From Flectobacillus major DSM 103 (GTDB lineage: Bacteria; Bacteroidota; Bacteroidia; Cytophagales; Spirosomataceae), in assembly GCF_000427405.1 (NCBI RefSeq), contig NZ_KE386491.1, positions 186,001 through 250,000 on the forward strand: a stretch of 64,000 nt of DNA, in the 5' to 3' direction. Shown one piece after another: positions 1-10,773 of the stretch; position 1 is the stretch's first letter, and each line of letters begins with the position of its first letter. The position numbers were made by a program, and so were the translations under genes. The notes below the pieces were generated by a model. That model was not told where the DNA came from. It searched no databases and worked only from the letters and a program-made list of their open reading frames with translations.

Positions 1-106
1 ATTATGCAAAAACGCTTCTTAAAAAAGTTTATAATCTAGTAGGCTGATAATCAAACTGTTCAAAAAAACTTCACCTAAAAAGCCTCCGACTTCCAAGTAA
101 TTTTCT

Positions 107-114
107 TACCTTTG
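107..114 (+). promoter_or_regulatory. -7 promoter box of pyrG
   Basis: TACCTTTG matches the Bacteroidota -7 consensus TAnnTTTG and lies about 110 nt upstream of the pyrG start. I see no convincing -33 TTTG at the usual 19-21 nt spacing. It predicts a leader of roughly 100 nt that contains the hairpin at 130-174. Confidence 0.5.
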
Positions 115-129
115 TATCCCGTAACCATA

Positions 130-1878
<1,749 letters not shown>

Positions 1879-1896
1879 CCTTTTATAAAAAAATAT

Positions 1897-1913
1897 AACT
1901 TACTAAGTAAGTT
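1897..1913. promoter_or_regulatory. 17-nt palindrome upstream of the yidC promoter box
   Basis: AACTTAC-TAA-GTAAGTT is a perfect 7+3+7 inverted repeat. It sits between the pyrG stop codon and the TAATTTTG box at 1919, so it falls in the spacer region of that promoter. It could be a repressor operator, or a short hairpin at the 3' end of pyrG mRNA. Confidence 0.4.
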
Positions 1914-1918
1914 CTTTG

Positions 1919-1926
1919 TAATTTTG
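1919..1926 (+). promoter_or_regulatory. -7 promoter box of yidC
   Basis: TAATTTTG, followed by CACC. The same TAATTTTGCA string recurs before hisG (36216), tRNA-Ala (40470) and leuS (48423), which supports its being a real promoter element. No clear -33 box is seen. Confidence 0.55.
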
Positions 1927-1957
1927 CACCGCCAAAAGTTTATGGTGGTGCATTTTT
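1926..1957 (+). terminator. Hairpin with T-run between pyrG and yidC
   Basis: Stem 1926-1933 (GCACCGCC) pairs with 1944-1951 (GGTGGTGC), with one G-U pair, and is followed by CATTTTTATTT. It reads as a pyrG terminator. It also begins inside the predicted yidC -7 box, so in yidC mRNA only its 3' part would remain. Confidence 0.55.
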
Positions 1958-2083
1958 ATTTATGCAACTCTTCTTTAATCGGGGCAAGCAGTCTCTATTT
2001 CGGGAGTTTCTCGAAAACATTATAATTAAATATCACACAAGCATTGCTCGAAAGAAGATAAGCAATTCAAAACAAAAAACTAA

Positions 2084-3940
2084 ATGGATAGAAATCAAGT
2101 CACGGGGCTATTATTGATTATGGCTATGTTGCTGGGATACCAGTTTTTCGTTGCCCCGAAAGTTGAACCAAACCAACCCATCGAAAAAACACAAACAGCA
2201 AAAGCTTCTGTTGCCAAACCTGCTGCTACACCTACTACTGTCGATACCTCGGCCCTAAAGGCTGCCGCTGGCGATTTTGCTAGTGCAGCTACAGGTATTG
2301 CTCAGGAGGTTGTTTTAGAAAACAAAGACATCAAAGTTACTTTTTCGACACAAGGAGGTAAAGTAAAACAGGTGTTGTTGAAAAACTACAAAACATACAA
2401 GGATTTTGCTGCCAATAAGAATAACCCTTTGACCATCTTTGATGATTCTTTTGATAAAATCTCATTTGAATTACCTACCAACAAAGGAAATATCGATATC
2501 AACAAGTTGTACTTTTCTACGCAGTCGAAAGGTGGCATAGTAGCCGAAGGCCAAACTCAAAAGGTAACTTTTACCCTTGATTTGGGCAATGGTCAGTCTA
2601 TCGAGCAGTCGTACGCCTTGGCGGGTTCGGGTTTCTTGCTTGACCAAAATACAAAATTGACAGGATTGGATGGTATTTTGAAAAACCAGCCTGCCAAACT
2701 CAACTGGGTTGAAGAAGTACACGCTACCGAAAAAGACCTTAACGAAAACCGTAAGGCTACTGTAAACTACCTGATTGCAGAGGACGAGGAGTTTGACCAA
2801 CTTGCCGAAAATCCAACAAGTGCCAATGATGCTACTCTCGAAAAACCTTTGAAATGGGTTTCATTCAAGAAAAAATACTTTTTGTCGGGTTTTATTACTA
2901 AAAATACGCCTGTTGAAAAAGCTCAGATTTGGGGTACACCCAACGTTGAAGATAGCTTGAATATCAAAACTCTTCGTGCCAACATGGAGTTGTCATTGGC
3001 TGATTTGAAATCAAACAAAGGACAATACCAATGGTATTTTGGACCAAACGATTACAATTATATCAAGGATATTGCCCCAGGTTTTGGCAAAAACGTAAAG
3101 TTGAGCTACGATATTTTCTTGCCAATTACACGTTATGTATTTGTACCATTGTTCAACGTACTCGAAAATGTATTTAGTAATTACGGGTTATTGATTATTG
3201 CATTGGTATTGATTATCAAATTTGCCTTATTACCACTTACCTATAAGTCGTATGTGAGTATGGCCAAAATGAGAATTTTGCAGCCAGAACTTAATGCTAT
3301 CAAAGAAAAAATTGGCGACGATGCAGCAAAATTGCAACAAGCTCAAATGAAACTTTATGGCGAAGTAGGCGTAAGCCCACTCAGTGGTTGTGTACCTGTA
3401 TTGGCTACTATGCCTATTCTGATGGCTGTATTTATGCTTTTTCCAAACCTTATCAATCTTCGTCAAGAGGGTTTCTTGTGGGCAAATGACCTTTCAACCT
3501 TCGACTCGGTGTTGGATTTGCCATTCAGTATTCCATTCTATGGCAACCACGTCAGTTTGTTTACTTTATTGATGACTATTTCGAGTGTGGCTTACGGTTA
3601 TTATAACAACCAAAATACGCCTGACCAAGTAGGACAACCTATCGACATGAAGAAAATGGCTTATATTACGCCTGTTATCTTTATGTTTGTGATGAACTCT
3701 TTACCAGCAGGTATGAGTTTCTACTATTTTGTGTCAAACTTGGTAACGATTTTACAACAAATCGGTATTCGTAAGTTTGTAGATGAAGACAAAATCAAAC
3801 AGATTTTGGAAGAAAATAGAAAGAAAATTGCAGCAGGTGGTGGCAAAAAATCACGCTTCTCGGAATATCTTTCTAAACAAATGAAAGCTGTTGAAGAAGC
3901 TCAGAAGCAACAACAAGCCAATCCGAAAAAGAAGAAATAG
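2084..3940 (+). CDS. yidC: Membrane protein insertase YidC
   Basis: Inserts and folds inner-membrane proteins, alone or with the Sec translocon. The 618-residue protein has the long Gram-negative architecture: an N-terminal membrane anchor (MDRNQVTGLLLIMAMLLGYQFF), a large periplasmic beta-rich domain to about residue 330, then a conserved hydrophobic core from about 345 to 570 with the cytoplasmic loop containing MAKMRILQPELNAIKEKI and the VSPLSGCVPVLATMPI segment. The C-terminus is Lys-rich (NPKKKK), as expected for ribosome contact. A 157-nt leader separates it from its predicted promoter. A strong bidirectional terminator follows at 4026-4063. Confidence 0.96.
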   Translation: MDRNQVTGLLLIMAMLLGYQFFVAPKVEPNQPIEKTQTAKASVAKPAATPTTVDTSALKAAAGDFASAATGIAQEVVLENKDIKVTFSTQGGKVKQVLLKNYKTYKDFAANKNNPLTIFDDSFDKISFELPTNKGNIDINKLYFSTQSKGGIVAEGQTQKVTFTLDLGNGQSIEQSYALAGSGFLLDQNTKLTGLDGILKNQPAKLNWVEEVHATEKDLNENRKATVNYLIAEDEEFDQLAENPTSANDATLEKPLKWVSFKKKYFLSGFITKNTPVEKAQIWGTPNVEDSLNIKTLRANMELSLADLKSNKGQYQWYFGPNDYNYIKDIAPGFGKNVKLSYDIFLPITRYVFVPLFNVLENVFSNYGLLIIALVLIIKFALLPLTYKSYVSMAKMRILQPELNAIKEKIGDDAAKLQQAQMKLYGEVGVSPLSGCVPVLATMPILMAVFMLFPNLINLRQEGFLWANDLSTFDSVLDLPFSIPFYGNHVSLFTLLMTISSVAYGYYNNQNTPDQVGQPIDMKKMAYITPVIFMFVMNSLPAGMSFYYFVSNLVTILQQIGIRKFVDEDKIKQILEENRKKIAAGGGKKSRFSEYLSKQMKAVEEAQKQQQANPKKKK

Positions 3941-4025
3941 GTACGAAGTACCTTTTCATCATAATTAGGAGTGAATGATTGAAAAAACTGATAATATAGC
4001 ATCAATACTTTCACATCTAAGTAAC

Positions 4026-4063
4026 AAAGAGGCCGTCAATTTTCAACGATTGACGGCCTCTTT
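4026..4063. terminator. Bidirectional terminator, yidC / acetyltransferase
   Basis: A 15-bp perfect stem, AAAGAGGCCGTCAAT (4026-4040) with its complement at 4049-4063, encloses an 8-nt loop. A's flank the left side and TTTATTTT the right. It separates two convergent genes and can serve both. Confidence 0.9.
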
Positions 4064-4073
4064 ATTTTATGTA

Positions 4074-4526
4074 TTAATTTCTGAGCATTTCGATATGTTC
4101 TATGCCATCTTCCAAATAAACATCGCTACTTTGTAAAAAGCCAAACGATTCATAAAATTTTTGTAGGTACAATTGAGCCCCAATTTTGATAGAAGCACCA
4201 CCATACAACTCTTCTACCAAGTCAATGGAATTATTCATTAGCTCTTTGCCTATACCAAATTTTCTGACACTGGGCGAAGTTACTACTCGACCAATCGATG
4301 CTTCATCATACGATACCCCCGGAGGCACAATCCGAGTATAGGCTACAATTTTTTGGGTTTCGGTATCAAAGCCCATTAAATGATGACATTTAAAATCCTT
4401 GCCGTCCAAATCTTGAAAAGGACAATTTTGCTCAACAATAAATACCTCACAACGGAGTTGTAATATTTGGTATAATTCGGTTGTGGTAAGATTTCTAAAA
4501 TGTTTGCTGTACCAGTTTATATTCAT
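4074..4526 (-). CDS. GNAT acetyltransferase, ElaA family
   Basis: A 150-residue protein of the GCN5-related N-acetyltransferase fold. The N-terminal LRCEVFIVEQNCPFQDLDGKD stretch (about residues 24-45) and the C-terminal EDGIEHIEM ending are typical of the ElaA subfamily. The acetyl-CoA loop is seen in VRKFGIGKELM (near residue 95). The substrate is unknown; ElaA proteins acetylate unidentified small molecules or amines in the cytoplasm. It is a single-gene unit convergent with yidC. No function can be drawn from the neighbours. Confidence 0.85.
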   Translation of the reverse strand: MNINWYSKHFRNLTTTELYQILQLRCEVFIVEQNCPFQDLDGKDFKCHHLMGFDTETQKIVAYTRIVPPGVSYDEASIGRVVTSPSVRKFGIGKELMNNSIDLVEELYGGASIKIGAQLYLQKFYESFGFLQSSDVYLEDGIEHIEMLRN

Positions 4527-4625
4527 ATAGTCGAAGAAGTTAGCTATTCTGTGTGTATATATTCTGTAAATTTAACAATATTGTAGTCATTTAACATTCC
4601 TGATTCTTCCTTCGTCAAAGTTTAT

Positions 4626-4633
4626 TATATTTG
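4626..4633 (+). promoter_or_regulatory. -7 promoter box
   Basis: TATATTTG fits TAnnTTTG and lies 22 nt before the ATG at 4655, giving a very short leader. No clear -33 box is seen. Confidence 0.45.
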
Positions 4634-4654
4634 TAAATCACAAATTGAATTAAT

Positions 4655-6265
4655 ATGAAAAAAATATTGCTAGGGATGTTGCTCTCAACATTCACCTATT
4701 TTTTTACTAATGCTCAAAGCAATATAACCGAATACGAGACTCAATATAAGAAAGCCTTGCTTTTTTACCAAAATAATGAATTCGAGAAAGCCAAAACAGC
4801 TTTCGGACAATTGAGTAATCTACGGTTCAATAATCCTCTTGTTCCATATTCTTATTATTTCAATGCCCTTTCTGCCATTAAACTTGCTAAAATAGCCGAG
4901 GCCAAGCTTACTCTTCAAAACCTTCTATTAAGATTCCCTAATTGGGAGAAAAGAGCCGATGCTAATTATTTGTTGGCTCAAGTGGCTTTTGAAAACAAAG
5001 AATATGGCAATGCCTTTAAAATAGCCGAACAAATCAGTGAGGAGTCGCTTCAGGACGATATTGCCGAAATGAAGCGTTATTATATAGCTCAGCTACAGGA
5101 TACAAAGGTTATTAGTACTTTGCTAGCACAGTACCCCAACGAGAGCGTGCTTAAAGAGCGACTACAAAATCAAAATGCGAGTATATCATCGACCGCTGCT
5201 ATTCAACAATTTCGCCAAACAAAAGGCTACTTGAATTTTGCTTTTTTACTTCCCGTAGGTTTGGCCGATATTAACCCCGACCGCCCAAGACGAGCCAACC
5301 AATACGTACTCGATATGTATCAGGGTGCTAAACTGGCCAAAGCTCAACTACAAAAAGAGAATATTTCGGTAAATCTGACAGTATATGAAATGTCGAACGA
5401 CCCCGATGAGATGCTAGAATTGATGAATAATTCTTACTTTCAACTAAGCGACCTACTGGTGGGGCCGTTGTATGCCGAAACCAACAAATATGCTAATCTC
5501 TTTTGTGAAAATAATCAAATTCCGATTATAAACCCTATTTCTAATAATACCAAATTGTTAGAAATTTTTGATAAGTCCTTTTTGGTACAGCCATCTACAG
5601 CCATGCAAGCCCAAAAAGCCGTAGACTTTGTTAATAAACAAGCATTCTTAGGTAGAAATGCAGCCATCTATTATACCTCATCAAACAATGATTCGAGTAT
5701 GGCGGTTTCTTATAGAAAACTCTTATTAGACAAAGGGTATGATATTGTAGCTTTTGAAAAAATTAGCTCAAATTCTGAAGTGATTGCTACCAAAATTCCT
5801 GATAAAAAAGTAAGTCATGTGTTTTTGGCAACCTCCGACAAAAAAGCGGGTTTGGCCATGCTAACAGCCTTGGCCAAAAAAGAAAATAACGCTCCATTAA
5901 TAACCACTGCCGAAGCTTTTAATGCTACAAGCTTGAGTGCAACTACAGTAGCAGGCCGAGAAATCTACTGTATCGACCCTGAATATATTGACGGTGAAAA
6001 ACCAGAAGTAGATAAATTTCGTAAAGATTATTTGGCCAAATATGGGGTAATTCCTTCTTACTATGCTTTTGAAGGGTACGATATTACACTCTTTTGGGGA
6101 CGTTTATTGAATAAATATGGAGCTGATTTCAAAAAAGGACTAGATAACCTAGATACTTACAAAACTAATTATTCGCTAGCTGGTTTTGATTATACACAAT
6201 CACAAGATAACCAGATTGTACCCATTACGACTTTTGAAAATTATAAATTTGTATTAGTAAAATAA
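4655..6265 (+). CDS. Secreted TPR plus periplasmic-binding-fold protein, LpoA-like architecture
   Basis: A 536-residue exported protein with signal peptide MKKILLGMLLSTFTYFFTNAQ. Residues about 25-170 are alpha-helical with tetratricopeptide-type repeats (YKKALLFYQNNEFEKAKTAF is a recognisable unit). Residues about 190-536 resemble a type 1 periplasmic binding fold of the LivK/LppC class (LVGPLYAETNKYANLF, NQIPIINPISNN, then a second lobe). A TPR-like N-terminus joined to a PBP1 fold is also the layout of E. coli LpoA, the outer-membrane activator of PBP1A. No lipobox is visible here, so the match is architectural only. No ABC transporter genes lie nearby, which argues against a simple transport-binding protein. 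It lies 47 nt ahead of hemL and may be cotranscribed. Confidence 0.7.
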   Translation: MKKILLGMLLSTFTYFFTNAQSNITEYETQYKKALLFYQNNEFEKAKTAFGQLSNLRFNNPLVPYSYYFNALSAIKLAKIAEAKLTLQNLLLRFPNWEKRADANYLLAQVAFENKEYGNAFKIAEQISEESLQDDIAEMKRYYIAQLQDTKVISTLLAQYPNESVLKERLQNQNASISSTAAIQQFRQTKGYLNFAFLLPVGLADINPDRPRRANQYVLDMYQGAKLAKAQLQKENISVNLTVYEMSNDPDEMLELMNNSYFQLSDLLVGPLYAETNKYANLFCENNQIPIINPISNNTKLLEIFDKSFLVQPSTAMQAQKAVDFVNKQAFLGRNAAIYYTSSNNDSSMAVSYRKLLLDKGYDIVAFEKISSNSEVIATKIPDKKVSHVFLATSDKKAGLAMLTALAKKENNAPLITTAEAFNATSLSATTVAGREIYCIDPEYIDGEKPEVDKFRKDYLAKYGVIPSYYAFEGYDITLFWGRLLNKYGADFKKGLDNLDTYKTNYSLAGFDYTQSQDNQIVPITTFENYKFVLVK

Positions 6266-6312
6266 CATAGAAAATTAGAGTACTTCCTCTTTGTAATTTC
6301 TATCACAACAAC

Positions 6313-7605
6313 ATGACTACTAAAAACAGCCAAGAACTTTTTGACAAAGCCAAAAACTTTATCCCTGGAGGTGTAAACTCACCTGTAAGGGCTTTTCGTG
6401 CAGTAGGTGGCAATCCGCTTTTTATCAAATCGGCCAAAGGGGCTTATTTGTATGACGAAGACGATAATCAGTATATTGAATTAATCAATTCGTGGGGGCC
6501 TATGATTTTGGGGCATGCCAATGAGTTGGTAGAAAAAGCCGTTGCCGATGCTATTCAAAGAGGCTTTTCGTATGGCGCTCCAACTCGCCGCGAGGTAGAA
6601 ATGGCCGAATTGATTACTTCTATAGTGCCTTCTGTCGAAAAAGTCCGTATGGTAAACTCTGGCACAGAGGCTACAATGTCGGCTATTAGAGTAGCGCGTG
6701 GCTATACAGGTCGTGACAAAATTATCAAGTTTGAGGGGTGTTATCATGGTCATGGCGATTCATTTTTGATTGCTGCGGGTTCGGGTGCAATTACATTTGG
6801 GCATCCAGATAGCCCTGGAGTTACCAAAGGCGTAGCCAACGATACTCTTACTGCTCCATACAACAACCTAGAGGCCGTAAAAACATTAGTAGAAGCCAAC
6901 AAGAACCAAATCGCTTGTATTATTCTTGAGCCTGTTGTAGGCAATATGGGCTTGGTAAAACCTGCCGAGGGTTTCTTGGAAGGTTTACGCCAAATCTGTG
7001 ATCAAGAAGGTATTGTTTTGATTTTTGACGAAGTAATGACAGGATTCCGCTTGGCTAAAGGAGGGTTTCAAGAACGTTGTGGCGTTACACCCGATATGAC
7101 TACCATGGGTAAAATTATTGGTGGAGGTATGCCTGTAGGGGCTTATGGTGGCAAGCGTGAAATTATGGATTGTGTTTCGCCTGCGGGGCCTGTGTATCAA
7201 GCAGGAACACTTTCGGGTAACCCTATTGCTATGGCCGCTGGCCAAGCTATGCTCACTTATTTGAACGAACATCCAGAGGTTTATACCCGAATAGAAGAAG
7301 TAGGAAATACGCTTACTACAGGTATGAAGGCAAATATGCAAAAACTTGGACTCAATTATACCCTTAACCATGTTGGGTCGATGTTTACGCTTTTCTTTAC
7401 CAAACAACCTGTCAATAACTTTGAAGATGCCAAAACCTCAGACACCGCTCTTTTTGGTAAATACTTCCAAGCCATGCTCAAACGTGGTATTTATTTAGCT
7501 CCATCGCAATACGAAGCTATGTTTATTTCTACGGCTTTGACCGACAACCACGTTGCTCAGATATTGGAAGCTAACTACGAAAGCTTGAAAGAAATTATTG
7601 GATAA
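6313..7605 (+). CDS. hemL: Glutamate-1-semialdehyde 2,1-aminomutase
   Basis: A PLP enzyme that converts glutamate-1-semialdehyde to 5-aminolevulinate in the C5 route to heme. The 430-residue length is normal. Family marks include FIPGGVNSPVRAF near the N-terminus, MVNSGTEATMSAIR, the FDEVMTGFR segment and the PLP-binding lysine in TTMGKIIGGGMPVGAYGG (Lys267). The start at 6313 gives the standard N-terminus. No other heme genes are in the window. The TPR/PBP gene precedes it by 47 nt. A terminator follows at 7629. Confidence 0.96.
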   Translation: MTTKNSQELFDKAKNFIPGGVNSPVRAFRAVGGNPLFIKSAKGAYLYDEDDNQYIELINSWGPMILGHANELVEKAVADAIQRGFSYGAPTRREVEMAELITSIVPSVEKVRMVNSGTEATMSAIRVARGYTGRDKIIKFEGCYHGHGDSFLIAAGSGAITFGHPDSPGVTKGVANDTLTAPYNNLEAVKTLVEANKNQIACIILEPVVGNMGLVKPAEGFLEGLRQICDQEGIVLIFDEVMTGFRLAKGGFQERCGVTPDMTTMGKIIGGGMPVGAYGGKREIMDCVSPAGPVYQAGTLSGNPIAMAAGQAMLTYLNEHPEVYTRIEEVGNTLTTGMKANMQKLGLNYTLNHVGSMFTLFFTKQPVNNFEDAKTSDTALFGKYFQAMLKRGIYLAPSQYEAMFISTALTDNHVAQILEANYESLKEIIG

Positions 7606-7628
7606 AAATTTGTATTCAGTACTATTAT

Positions 7629-7662
7629 CCCCGTAGGTTTTGGTAGCCTGCGGGGTTATTTC
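7629..7662 (+). terminator. hemL terminator
   Basis: Stem CCCCGTAGG (7629-7637) with CCTGCGGGG (7647-7655, one G-T pair), loop of 9 nt, followed by TTATTTC. Confidence 0.8.
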
Positions 7663-7706
7663 TTGACAAAATATATTTCTTTCTCAATCAAACAGCCCCT
7701 TCTTTT

Positions 7707-8096
7707 ATGAAAAAGCTAGCTTTCTTTCTTGTAATTAGCATTTTTGCACTTAGCTCTTGTGGTGGAAACAAAGAAGAACTCGACCAATTAAGACAGGAAA
7801 ATGCCGCTTTGAAAAAGCAATTACAAACGCTTCAGGCCGAAGGATTTGCCAAGTCGCCTAAATATATTCTTAAAATTAGGCTCAAACAATCGCATTTTTC
7901 ATTGAGTATCAAAAAACATATCAAAGATGCCGTTAATGCAGTCGACTTCGAGATTCCTGTAGATAAGGATTTTTATAATAGCGTTTCTGAAGGCACAGAG
8001 ATTGTCGATAACTTCAGGTTTGGCTCGATGGTACTATATGGTAGCTTTGGCGATTGGGAAATGACCGTAAAAAAGAAATATATTAAAGAGCAATAA
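7707..8096 (+). CDS. Small lipoprotein with coiled coil
   Basis: A 129-residue protein of no recognised family. The N-terminus is a lipoprotein signal with lipobox LSSC (cysteine near residue 18), followed by GGNKEELDQLRQENAALKKQ, a heptad-like coiled coil of about 25 residues. The C-terminal 80 residues look globular and basic (YILKIRLKQSHFSLSIKKHIKDAVNAVDFEIP). It is probably anchored to a membrane and faces the periplasm. It stands alone between the hemL terminator and a glycosyltransferase gene 147 nt downstream. Function unknown. Confidence 0.75.
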   Translation: MKKLAFFLVISIFALSSCGGNKEELDQLRQENAALKKQLQTLQAEGFAKSPKYILKIRLKQSHFSLSIKKHIKDAVNAVDFEIPVDKDFYNSVSEGTEIVDNFRFGSMVLYGSFGDWEMTVKKKYIKEQ

Positions 8097-8243
8097 ACCA
8101 GACACAAAATCGGTGATTGAGCAATTGTATGCGTTCTTGATAAAAAAGCAATAACCAGTTTGATAATACCGAACAATTGGTTACATAATCAGAAAATACT
8201 GTGTTGATTATCAATCACTAAATCCCTCCGAGCAGCATTTGTT

Positions 8244-9254
8244 ATGCGTAATTATTCTATTATCATTCCTGTCTATAACCGTCCCGATGAAGTTGAGGAA
8301 CTTTTGGCGTGCTTGGTTAAGCAAACTTATAAAAATTTTGAGGTAGTTATTGTTGAAGATGGTTCGGTTACTAAATGCGACCAAGTTGTAGAAAATTTTC
8401 GGGGAAGACTTGATATTCAGTATTATTATCAGATAAATACTGGACAAGGTTTTGCTCGCAATACGGGTTTTCAATATGCCAAAGGCGATTATTTTATCAT
8501 TCTCGACTCCGATGCTTTAATTGAACCTAACTATTTAGAAATTGTAGAAAAACAACTGAATAAGCAATTTCTCGACCTTTATGGCGGCCCCGACCGTGAC
8601 CATCCTAATTTTACGCCTATTCAAAAAGCTATTAGCTATTCAATGACCTCGTTATTTACAACAGGAGGAATTCGTGGAAGCGAGAAAAATCTAGGAGGTA
8701 CATTTCATCCACGAAGCTTTAATATGGGCTTATCGCGTGATGTCTGGAAAAAAACACAAGGCTTTATTATAACCCGTATGGGCGAAGATATAGAGTTTTC
8801 GATTCGGGCTATTTCATTGGGTTTTAAGTCTGGTTTGATTCCTGAGGCTTTTATTTATCATAAACGCCGTACAAGTTTTGTTCAATTTTACCGTCAATTA
8901 CGTTTTTTTGGAAAAGCTCGTATCAATATTAGTCGTTTCTTCCCTAAAGAATTAAAGCTAATACATACTTTTCCTATGGTATTTACTTTGGCTTGTTTTA
9001 GTATTCCATTGTGGTACTTTATTAGTATGCCAATGTTTTACTTAGCCATTTCTTTGTTGGGTATTTATGTACTTCTCAATTTTACCGATTCTAGTATCAA
9101 AAACAAAAGCGTTTGGGTAGGACTCCTGAGTATTGTTGCGGTATTTGTTCAACTGATTGGCTATGGAATAGGGTTTATGACCGAAGGTTGGAAAAAATTG
9201 TTTGAAGAAAAAGGATATAAACAAACAGGTGAAAAAATAGATTATCCTTCCTAA
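8244..9254 (+). CDS. Glycosyltransferase family 2
   Basis: A 336-residue GT-A fold enzyme that would transfer a sugar from a nucleotide-sugar donor, probably in cell-surface glycan synthesis. The N-terminal YSIIIPVYNRPDEVEELLACL and the metal-binding ILDSDALIEPNY (DxD-like) are clear, and the acceptor-side MGEDIEFSIRAISLGFKSG carries the ED motif. Two or more hydrophobic segments near residues 240-300 suggest anchoring to the inner membrane at the C-terminus. Substrate unknown. No surface-polysaccharide cluster surrounds it. The start at 8244 gives a canonical N-terminus. Confidence 0.85.
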   Translation: MRNYSIIIPVYNRPDEVEELLACLVKQTYKNFEVVIVEDGSVTKCDQVVENFRGRLDIQYYYQINTGQGFARNTGFQYAKGDYFIILDSDALIEPNYLEIVEKQLNKQFLDLYGGPDRDHPNFTPIQKAISYSMTSLFTTGGIRGSEKNLGGTFHPRSFNMGLSRDVWKKTQGFIITRMGEDIEFSIRAISLGFKSGLIPEAFIYHKRRTSFVQFYRQLRFFGKARINISRFFPKELKLIHTFPMVFTLACFSIPLWYFISMPMFYLAISLLGIYVLLNFTDSSIKNKSVWVGLLSIVAVFVQLIGYGIGFMTEGWKKLFEEKGYKQTGEKIDYPS

Positions 9255-9289
9255 TGATCTTTATCCAGAATATATTGTGGTAAGAATGT

Positions 9290-9333
9290 AAAAAATTAGG
9301 TTGTATTTCTTTTTACAGAAAATACAACCTAAT
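9290..9333 (-). terminator. Peroxiredoxin gene terminator
   Basis: A 14-bp perfect stem, ATTAGGTTGTATTT (9295-9308) with its complement at 9320-9333. On the minus strand it is followed by a T-run (complement of 9290-9294), so it terminates the peroxiredoxin transcript. Confidence 0.8.
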
Positions 9334-9355
9334 CATATCAAAATCCATCAGCGAA

Positions 9356-9991
9356 TTATTTGTTAGGCTGTGGCGTAGTACGCAAATAAGGCTTAATTAC
9401 CGTAAATCCTTTCGGGAATTTGGCTGCGGCATCTTCAGTTTTTACGGCAGGCGTAATAATTACATCTTCACCATCTTTCCAGTCGGCTGGTGTAGCAACT
9501 TGGTAGTTGGCAGTCAATTGCAAAGAATCAATTACACGCAAAAGCTCTTGGAAATTACGACCTGTCGAAGCTGGGTAAGTAAGAGTCAATTTGATTTTTT
9601 TATCTGGCCCAATAATAAATACCGAACGAACGGTTGCCTTTTCAGATGCATTTGGGTGAATCATATCGTACAAAGTAGCAACATTACGGTTTTCGTCGGC
9701 AATAATAGGGAAGTTCACTTTTACACCGTTTACCTCCTCAATGTCTGGAACCCACTTGTTGTGAGAGTCAAGGTCATCGACCGATACCGCAATTACCTTT
9801 ACACCCTTTTTTTCAAACTCACCTTTTAGCAAAGCTGTCTTACCTAATTCAGTAGTACATACTGGTGTAAAATCGGCTGGGTGACTAAATAACAATGCCC
9901 AAGAATCACCAATCCATTCATGGAAATTGATTGTTCCTTGAGTTGTTGATGCTGTAAAATCTGGGGCAATATCTCCTAATCTTAATGACAT
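9356..9991 (-). CDS. 1-Cys peroxiredoxin (Prx6 type)
   Basis: A 211-residue thiol peroxidase that reduces H2O2 and organic peroxides in the cytoplasm. The peroxidatic cysteine lies in FTPVCTTELG (Cys45). It is the only cysteine in the whole protein, which directly shows the 1-Cys mechanism: an external thiol must regenerate it. Length and the C-terminal domain (ATPADWKDGEDVIITPAV) match the Prx6 branch rather than AhpC. It is a single-gene unit. A degenerate -7 element (TATTCTTTG on the minus strand near 10132) could be its promoter. Confidence 0.93.
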   Translation of the reverse strand: MSLRLGDIAPDFTASTTQGTINFHEWIGDSWALLFSHPADFTPVCTTELGKTALLKGEFEKKGVKVIAVSVDDLDSHNKWVPDIEEVNGVKVNFPIIADENRNVATLYDMIHPNASEKATVRSVFIIGPDKKIKLTLTYPASTGRNFQELLRVIDSLQLTANYQVATPADWKDGEDVIITPAVKTEDAAAKFPKGFTVIKPYLRTTPQPNK

Positions 9992-10202
9992 GGTATTATG
10001 TGTTTTAGGTTTATACTCTAACTAGTCTATAAACTTACAAGATTGTTTTTAAAATGGTTCATATTCATGCTAGAAATCTTCAAAAGATTGATAAAAATCA
10101 GAACTTTTGAAAAGATATTGACTAATTTACAAAGAATAGGACAATTTTTTACTATTTTGTTCATATAATTCAGAATCACACTAAAACGAAGAAATCGCTA
10201 CG

Positions 10203-10661
10203 ATGAAATACCATTTTACAAAACTTTTTCAGTACGAGTCTTGGGCCAACGAGCAAGTTATTATTGCTTTACAATCGATGGAGCGAACCGATAACAGGTC
10301 GTTGGAGTTATTTTCTCATATTTTGGCTGCACATCTCAATTGGTATAATAGGGTAAAAGACGACAACACCTATATTCCTTTATGGGAAAAGCGTGATTTG
10401 TCTGATTCTGTGATTCTATTGCGACAGATTTCAAAGCGATGGTTGGAGTTGATAGAGGAGGTAGATGAATTGTCGTGGGGCAAAACACTTACTTATGCTA
10501 ATTCAAAAGGAGAGGTTTTTCAATCGAGTTTATATGAAATTATGACCCATTTGTTATTTCATTCGGGGTATCATCGTGGGCAGTTGGTCAGTAATTTGAA
10601 AGGGAAAGTCGAAACCTTGCCTGTTACTGATTTTATTATTTATACCCGAGAAGGATTTTGA
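10203..10661 (+). CDS. DinB-family protein
   Basis: A 152-residue four-helix-bundle protein of the DinB/YfiT superfamily. Histidines in the expected places could form the metal site: LFSHILAAHLNWYNR near residue 45-55 and MTHLLFHSGYHRGQL near residue 120-134. Members act as metal-dependent thiol transferases or have unknown roles, and the specific reaction here cannot be told. A second member of the superfamily is at 51411. It is a monocistronic unit between two opposite-strand genes, closed by a perfect hairpin at 10686-10734. Confidence 0.85.
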   Translation: MKYHFTKLFQYESWANEQVIIALQSMERTDNRSLELFSHILAAHLNWYNRVKDDNTYIPLWEKRDLSDSVILLRQISKRWLELIEEVDELSWGKTLTYANSKGEVFQSSLYEIMTHLLFHSGYHRGQLVSNLKGKVETLPVTDFIIYTREGF

Positions 10662-10685
10662 GGTGATTATTAGATGATTCCTAAA

Positions 10686-10734
10686 TTTACTGATTACTGG
10701 TTCTATCATAAGCAATTGTCCAGTAATCAGTAAA
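10686..10734. terminator. Bidirectional hairpin, dinB-like / hslV
   Basis: A 15-bp perfect inverted repeat, TTTACTGATTACTGG (10686-10700) with its complement at 10720-10734 and a 19-nt loop, between convergent genes. No long T-run on either side, so efficiency is uncertain. Confidence 0.7.
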
Positions 10735-10773
10735 ACCATGTATCTAAACTACCCAATAATACAAAAAACTTGC

